A stretch of 6,986 nucleotides of DNA, from contig JAZSCX010000115.1 in the NCBI GenBank assembly GCA_045530865.1, positions 1 through 6,986 on the forward strand, written 5' to 3'. How positions within the stretch are numbered: position 1 is the stretch's first letter; each line of letters begins with the position of its first letter. Made by a program: the position numbers and the translations under genes. Below the pieces are notes generated by a model. That model did not search any database, was not told the origin of the DNA, and worked only from the letters and a program-made list of their open reading frames with translations. Shown here piece after piece: positions 5,860 through 6,986 of this stretch. The stretch comes from Avoscillospira sp045530865 (lineage in GTDB: Bacteria > Bacillota > Clostridia > Oscillospirales > Oscillospiraceae).

Positions 5860-6840
5860 TTGGATAATTTTCTCTATGCACTTCGGGCAATTATGCCCAT
5901 TTTGTTGATCATTGCGCTGGGCGCGTTGGTACGGCGGTTGGGCAGCTGGGATACCGCATTTTACAAGCGGCTCAACAGCCTGTGCTTTCATCTGTTCCTG
6001 CCCATCAATCTGTTTTGCAATGTCTATGCGGTTTCAAACCTTTCGGAAATGAACTGGAGACTGATCGGCGTGCTGGTGCTGGGAATTCTGGCATCTCTTG
6101 CGCTGGGTTGTGTGGCTGCACGGCTGCTGGTACCTCAGCGGGAGCAGAAGGGCGTGATCATTCAGGCGTCTTTCCGGGCAAACCATGCCATTTTGGGACT
6201 CCCTCTGGCAGAGGCCCTGGGTGGAACTGCAGCGCTGGGCTTTGCCTCTCTGACCACGGCGGTTGCTGTTCCCATCTTCAATGTGCTTGCGGTGCTGGTG
6301 CTGAGTTACTACGGTGATGGGGCCCGTCCTTCCGGCAGGGCGTTGGCAAAGCGGGTGGCGAAAAACCCGCTGATCGTGGCAACGGTGCTGGCGATCATCT
6401 GTGTTTTGGTGCGGAACCTGATGGGTATGGAGGTTCCGCTGCTGCAGAAGGTGCCGTCGGTTTACACGGCGCTGTTAAATTTGTCGAAGATCGCTTCGCC
6501 GGTGATGCTCTTCGTTCTGGGCGCCTGTCTGGATTTCAAGGCGGTGGGCGCGCTGCTGCCGCGGGTGAGCCTGGGTGTAGTGCTTCGGCTGGTAGTATCC
6601 CCGGTCATGGTTCTGGGCGCTATGCTGCTTTTGCGGGAGCCGCTGCAGCTGACCGTGGTGGAAATGCCTGCCATGGTGGCAGTATGCGCTTCCCCCGTGG
6701 CGGTATCCAGCGCCGTTATGACGCAGGAGATCGGCGGTGACGATCAGCTGGCCAGTCAGCTGGTGGTCTGGACCAGTGTTCTTTCCATGGTGACGATCTT
6801 CTTTATTGTATGTATTCTCCGCGCGTTGGGTGCTCTTTGA
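5860..6840 (+). CDS. AEC-family transporter (auxin efflux carrier superfamily)
   Basis: An inner-membrane secondary carrier; bacterial relatives move malate, malonate or other organic acids. From the TTG start the protein has 326 residues, typical for the family. About ten hydrophobic segments are visible, roughly 8-25, 40-57, 67-90, 104-120, 124-150, 168-188, 207-224, 233-258, 266-287 and 297-320, arranged as two halves around a loop at 151-167. Family features include FHLFLPINLF (43-52), ANHAILGLPLAEALGG (107-122), LSKIASPVMLFVLGACLDF (208-226) and CASPVAVSSAVMTQEIGGD (276-294). AAGGAGG 9 bases upstream supports TTG 5860 over the ATG at 5791. It is transcribed divergently from the nahK-like gene and followed by a hairpin array. 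Its substrate is not readable; glycerate or a related acid is only a guess from the neighbouring genes. Confidence 0.92.
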   Translation: MDNFLYALRAIMPILLIIALGALVRRLGSWDTAFYKRLNSLCFHLFLPINLFCNVYAVSNLSEMNWRLIGVLVLGILASLALGCVAARLLVPQREQKGVIIQASFRANHAILGLPLAEALGGTAALGFASLTTAVAVPIFNVLAVLVLSYYGDGARPSGRALAKRVAKNPLIVATVLAIICVLVRNLMGMEVPLLQKVPSVYTALLNLSKIASPVMLFVLGACLDFKAVGALLPRVSLGVVLRLVVSPVMVLGAMLLLREPLQLTVVEMPAMVAVCASPVAVSSAVMTQEIGGDDQLASQLVVWTSVLSMVTIFFIVCILRALGAL

Positions 6841-6850
6841 CCGTTCCAGT

Positions 6851-6922
6851 CAGGACCACCCGTATAACGGGTGGCCTGCTCAGCCCCTATAAGGGGCTGA
6901 TACCAGCAGAGCCTTAAGGCTC
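6851..6922 (+). repeat. Array of three adjacent hairpins after the AEC carrier
   Basis: Hairpin 1 has arms CCACCCGT (6856-6863) and ACGGGTGG (6867-6874), extended by CAGG/CCTG with one bulged A. Hairpin 2 has arms TCAGCCCCT (6880-6888) and AGGGGCTGA (6892-6900). Both have an ATA loop. Hairpin 3 is the palindrome GAGCCTTAAGGCTC (6909-6922). No coding frame explains this stretch. It may be an intergenic repeat family, the structured end of an IS200/IS605-type element continuing past the window, or a stable 3' untranslated region. Confidence 0.65.
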
Positions 6923-6950
6923 CCGAAGCGTATTTCTATCGCATACTTGC

Positions 6951-6985
6951 CCCGCTGCCAACTTCAGTTGGTGGTGGGACTTTTT
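6951..6985 (+). terminator. Terminator-like stem-loop at the right edge
   Basis: A 12-pair stem pairs 6951-6962 with 6967-6978 around loop TTCA; the inner five pairs (CCAAC/GTTGG) are Watson-Crick and three outer pairs are G-U. It is followed by AC and five T. It could end the AEC transcript 110 bases after the stop codon, or be the last hairpin of a mobile element end cut by the window edge. Confidence 0.55.
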
Positions 6986-6986
6986 A

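Overview
The window looks like chromosomal DNA of a moderately GC-rich, Gram-positive gut anaerobe, most likely a clostridium of the Oscillospiraceae/Ruminococcaceae type. The evidence is indirect: strong AGGAGG ribosome sites with 7-9 base spacing, use of GTG and TTG starts, sigma-A type promoters with extended -10 boxes, a DUF6062-type protein that I associate with Clostridia, and small two-hairpin intergenic repeats of a style I associate with that family. I see no phage, plasmid, CRISPR or transposase gene and no tRNA or rRNA.

Layout, right to left on the minus strand: (a) an N-acetylhexosamine 1-kinase-like gene (4603-5715) with its own strong promoter and its own terminator; (b) a YfcC/DcuC-type membrane carrier (3103-4500, GTG start) followed after 13 bases by a DUF6062-type protein (2334-3089) with two zinc-finger-like cysteine/histidine modules; (c) a 238-base gap holding two inverted copies of a structured repeat; (d) a hydroxypyruvate reductase/D-glycerate dehydrogenase (1127-2095) whose stop overlaps the start of a glycerate kinase (1-1130, running off the left edge). 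On the plus strand, divergent from the kinase, is an AEC-family carrier (5860-6840), followed by a run of hairpins (6851-6985) that ends in a terminator-like stem with a T run.

Function: the reductase and the kinase form a short pathway, hydroxypyruvate to D-glycerate to phosphoglycerate, feeding lower glycolysis. The YfcC-type carrier upstream could bring in a related organic acid or amino acid, but its substrate cannot be read from the sequence. The sugar kinase would make GlcNAc-1-P or GalNAc-1-P, as in salvage of mucin or milk glycans; its usual partner, lacto-N-biose phosphorylase, is not in this window. The AEC carrier is of the type that exports or takes up organic acids. Its promoter region contains a perfect 9-base inverted repeat that looks like an operator.

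Most of the window is ordinary metabolism. The parts most worth a second look are the duplicated Cys/His module in the DUF6062-type protein, the two covarying repeat elements, the hairpin array at the right edge, and the operator-like dyad.
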